From: Syntrophomonas sp. UBA4911 | GTDB lineage: Bacteria > Bacillota > Syntrophomonadia > Syntrophomonadales > Syntrophomonadaceae | Assembly (NCBI GenBank): GCA_002398105.1 | Contig: DHCD01000077.1 | Location: 1-14,180, forward strand | Length of the DNA stretch: 14,180 nt | Reading direction: 5' to 3' | Shown here: positions 13,322-14,180 of the stretch, piece after piece | Layout of the letters: every line of letters begins with the position of its first letter | Numbering within the stretch: position 1 is the stretch's first letter | Notes under the pieces: model-generated | What the model was told of the DNA's origin: nothing | Database searches by the model: none | The model's input: only the letters and a program-made list of their open reading frames with translations | Made by a program: the position numbers and the translations under genes

Positions 13322-13663
13322 CTAGTCCACCAATTCCAAAATAGCCATGGGAGCGCCGTCGCCTTTGCGGGTGCCGACCTTGATAATGCGGGTATAACCG
13401 CCCTGACGCTCGCTGTAGCGGGGAGCAATATCATTAAATAATTTGGATACTACATCTTCACTGGTCAGGTAGGAGAAAGCCTGCCGACGAGCATGCAAAT
13501 CTCCTCTCTTGCCCAGGGTAATCATTTTATCAGTCAGCCTTTTGATTTCTTTGGCTCTGGTCTCAGTAGTGGTTATTTTGCCCTGATCCAGTAGAGAAGT
13601 CACTGAATTTCTCAGTACTGACCTTCTATGGTCACTTCTCAAGCCTAATCTGCGATAAGCCAC
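13322..13663 (-). CDS. rplQ: Ribosomal protein bL17
   Basis: This encodes 113 residues, the normal Firmicute length. The start is a GTG (13663-13661) with AAAGGAGGG about 7 nt upstream. Family segments: AYRRLGLRSDHRRSVLRN, SLLDQGKITTTETRAKEIK, LTDKMITLGKRGDLHARRQ, and the C-terminal RIIKVGTRKGDGAPMAILELVD. bL17 binds 23S rRNA near the peptide exit. It follows rpoA by 15 bp, the conserved end of the alpha operon. Confidence 0.98.
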   Translation of the reverse strand: MAYRRLGLRSDHRRSVLRNSVTSLLDQGKITTTETRAKEIKRLTDKMITLGKRGDLHARRQAFSYLTSEDVVSKLFNDIAPRYSERQGGYTRIIKVGTRKGDGAPMAILELVD

Positions 13664-13678
13664 CTGGGGCCCTCCTTT

Positions 13679-14180
13679 CTAATCTTCCGGTTTCTTAAAG
13701 GACAGATTCAGTTCTTTAAGTTTTCTTTCTATCTCTTCCAGCGATTTCTGTCCGAGATTCCTGATTTTGCTCATTTCCTCCCGGGTTTTTTCGATCAAGT
13801 CACCTACGGTATTGATATTGGCCCGCTTCAAGCCGTTGGAAGCACGAACTGAAAGCTCCAGTTCTTCAATGGATATCTCCAATACCTTGTCTTTCTTTTC
13901 TTCCTCTTTTTCTACCAGTATTTCCACTTCGGCATAAGTATCATTAATCTCGGTGAAAAGTTTCAAATATTCGATCAATATCTGAGCGGACAAGCTGATA
14001 CCCTCTTCCGGACTGATAGTGCCATTAGTCCATACTTCCAGGGTAAGGCTGTCATAGTCAGTCCTTTTTCCGACCCGGGCATTGTCAACCGTATAATTGA
14101 CCCGGTTGACGGGAGTAAAGATGGAATCAATCGGTATCAGACCAACGATTTCCTCGGTTTTGTAAGGCTGCTGGTCAGCA
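13679..14180 (-). CDS. rpoA: RNA polymerase alpha subunit, 5' part outside window
   Basis: The frame is open from the right edge to a stop at 13681-13679, giving 166 visible residues of an expected ~315. The visible part begins in the alpha N-terminal domain (PYKTEEIVGLIPIDSIFTPV, VNYTVDNARVGKRTDYDSL, LEVWTNGTISPEEG), which drives dimerisation and beta/beta' assembly. An acidic linker of Glu/Lys residues follows. The C-terminal domain has IEELELSVRASNGLKRANI and KIRNLGQKSLEEIERKL, the helix-hairpin-helix surface that contacts UP-element DNA and activators. An apparent start at 13993 is only an internal TTG (Leu) codon of this gene. Confidence 0.98.
   Translation of the reverse strand, partial: ADQQPYKTEEIVGLIPIDSIFTPVNRVNYTVDNARVGKRTDYDSLTLEVWTNGTISPEEGISLSAQILIEYLKLFTEINDTYAEVEILVEKEEEKKDKVLEISIEELELSVRASNGLKRANINTVGDLIEKTREEMSKIRNLGQKSLEEIERKLKELNLSFKKPED

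Noticed and set aside
1..14180. CRISPR arrays, tRNA and rRNA genes
   Set aside because: I saw no regularly spaced repeats and no tRNA or rRNA sequence on either strand by reading.

Overview
The window reads as chromosomal DNA of an anaerobic, Gram-positive-lineage Firmicute, probably class Clostridia. The reasons are the gene order rpoA-rplQ-ecfA1-ecfA2-ecfT-truA-rplM-rpsI, strong AGGAGG ribosome binding sites, GTG/TTG starts, lipoboxes of the LAAC type, an S-layer homology (SLH) fossil and a protein with copper-amine-oxidase-N-type stalk domains. Every gene I can support lies on the minus strand, so transcription runs from right to left.

Right half (14180 down to 8525): the end of the ribosomal protein/RNA polymerase alpha superoperon. 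Partial rpoA and rplQ are followed by the three-gene energy module of an ECF vitamin/metal transporter (ecfA1, ecfA2, ecfT), then truA. rplM-rpsI has its own sigma-A promoter and a structured leader resembling the L13 autoregulatory leader. The run ends at a very strong intrinsic terminator at 8525-8566. Two oddities sit inside it: degenerate ATPase motifs in both EcfA subunits, and a 56-nt element with 15-bp perfect inverted repeats between ecfT and truA.

Middle (8460 down to 4560): a gene graveyard followed by two single-gene units. The remains are a frameshifted fragment of an unidentified gene (8203-8456) and a complete 65-codon excisionase-type helix-turn-helix gene (7855-8052). In the latter, two positions where relatives have Trp are now stop codons. 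Next come a 12-TM MFS-like/LuxR one-component regulator (6434-7846) and a secreted protein with an HExxH motif, a Trp/Gly-rich beta domain and stalk repeats (4666-6210). Each of these two genes is followed by a copy of the same ~84-bp repeat. Each copy contains a perfect 26-nt terminator palindrome, and the two palindromes differ by a compensated base pair.

Left part (4550 down to 1): a plausible promoter drives a broken remnant of an SLH-domain protein, followed by a compact cluster of five genes. These encode a small two-TM protein, a zinc-ribbon polytopic membrane protein, a 622-residue signal-peptide/TM/coiled-coil/glycine-rich protein translationally coupled to it, and two lipoproteins with near-identical leader regions. 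The second lipoprotein has a DUF4352-like domain and runs off the window. No function is known to me for this cluster. It is the best candidate here for an undescribed envelope-associated system.
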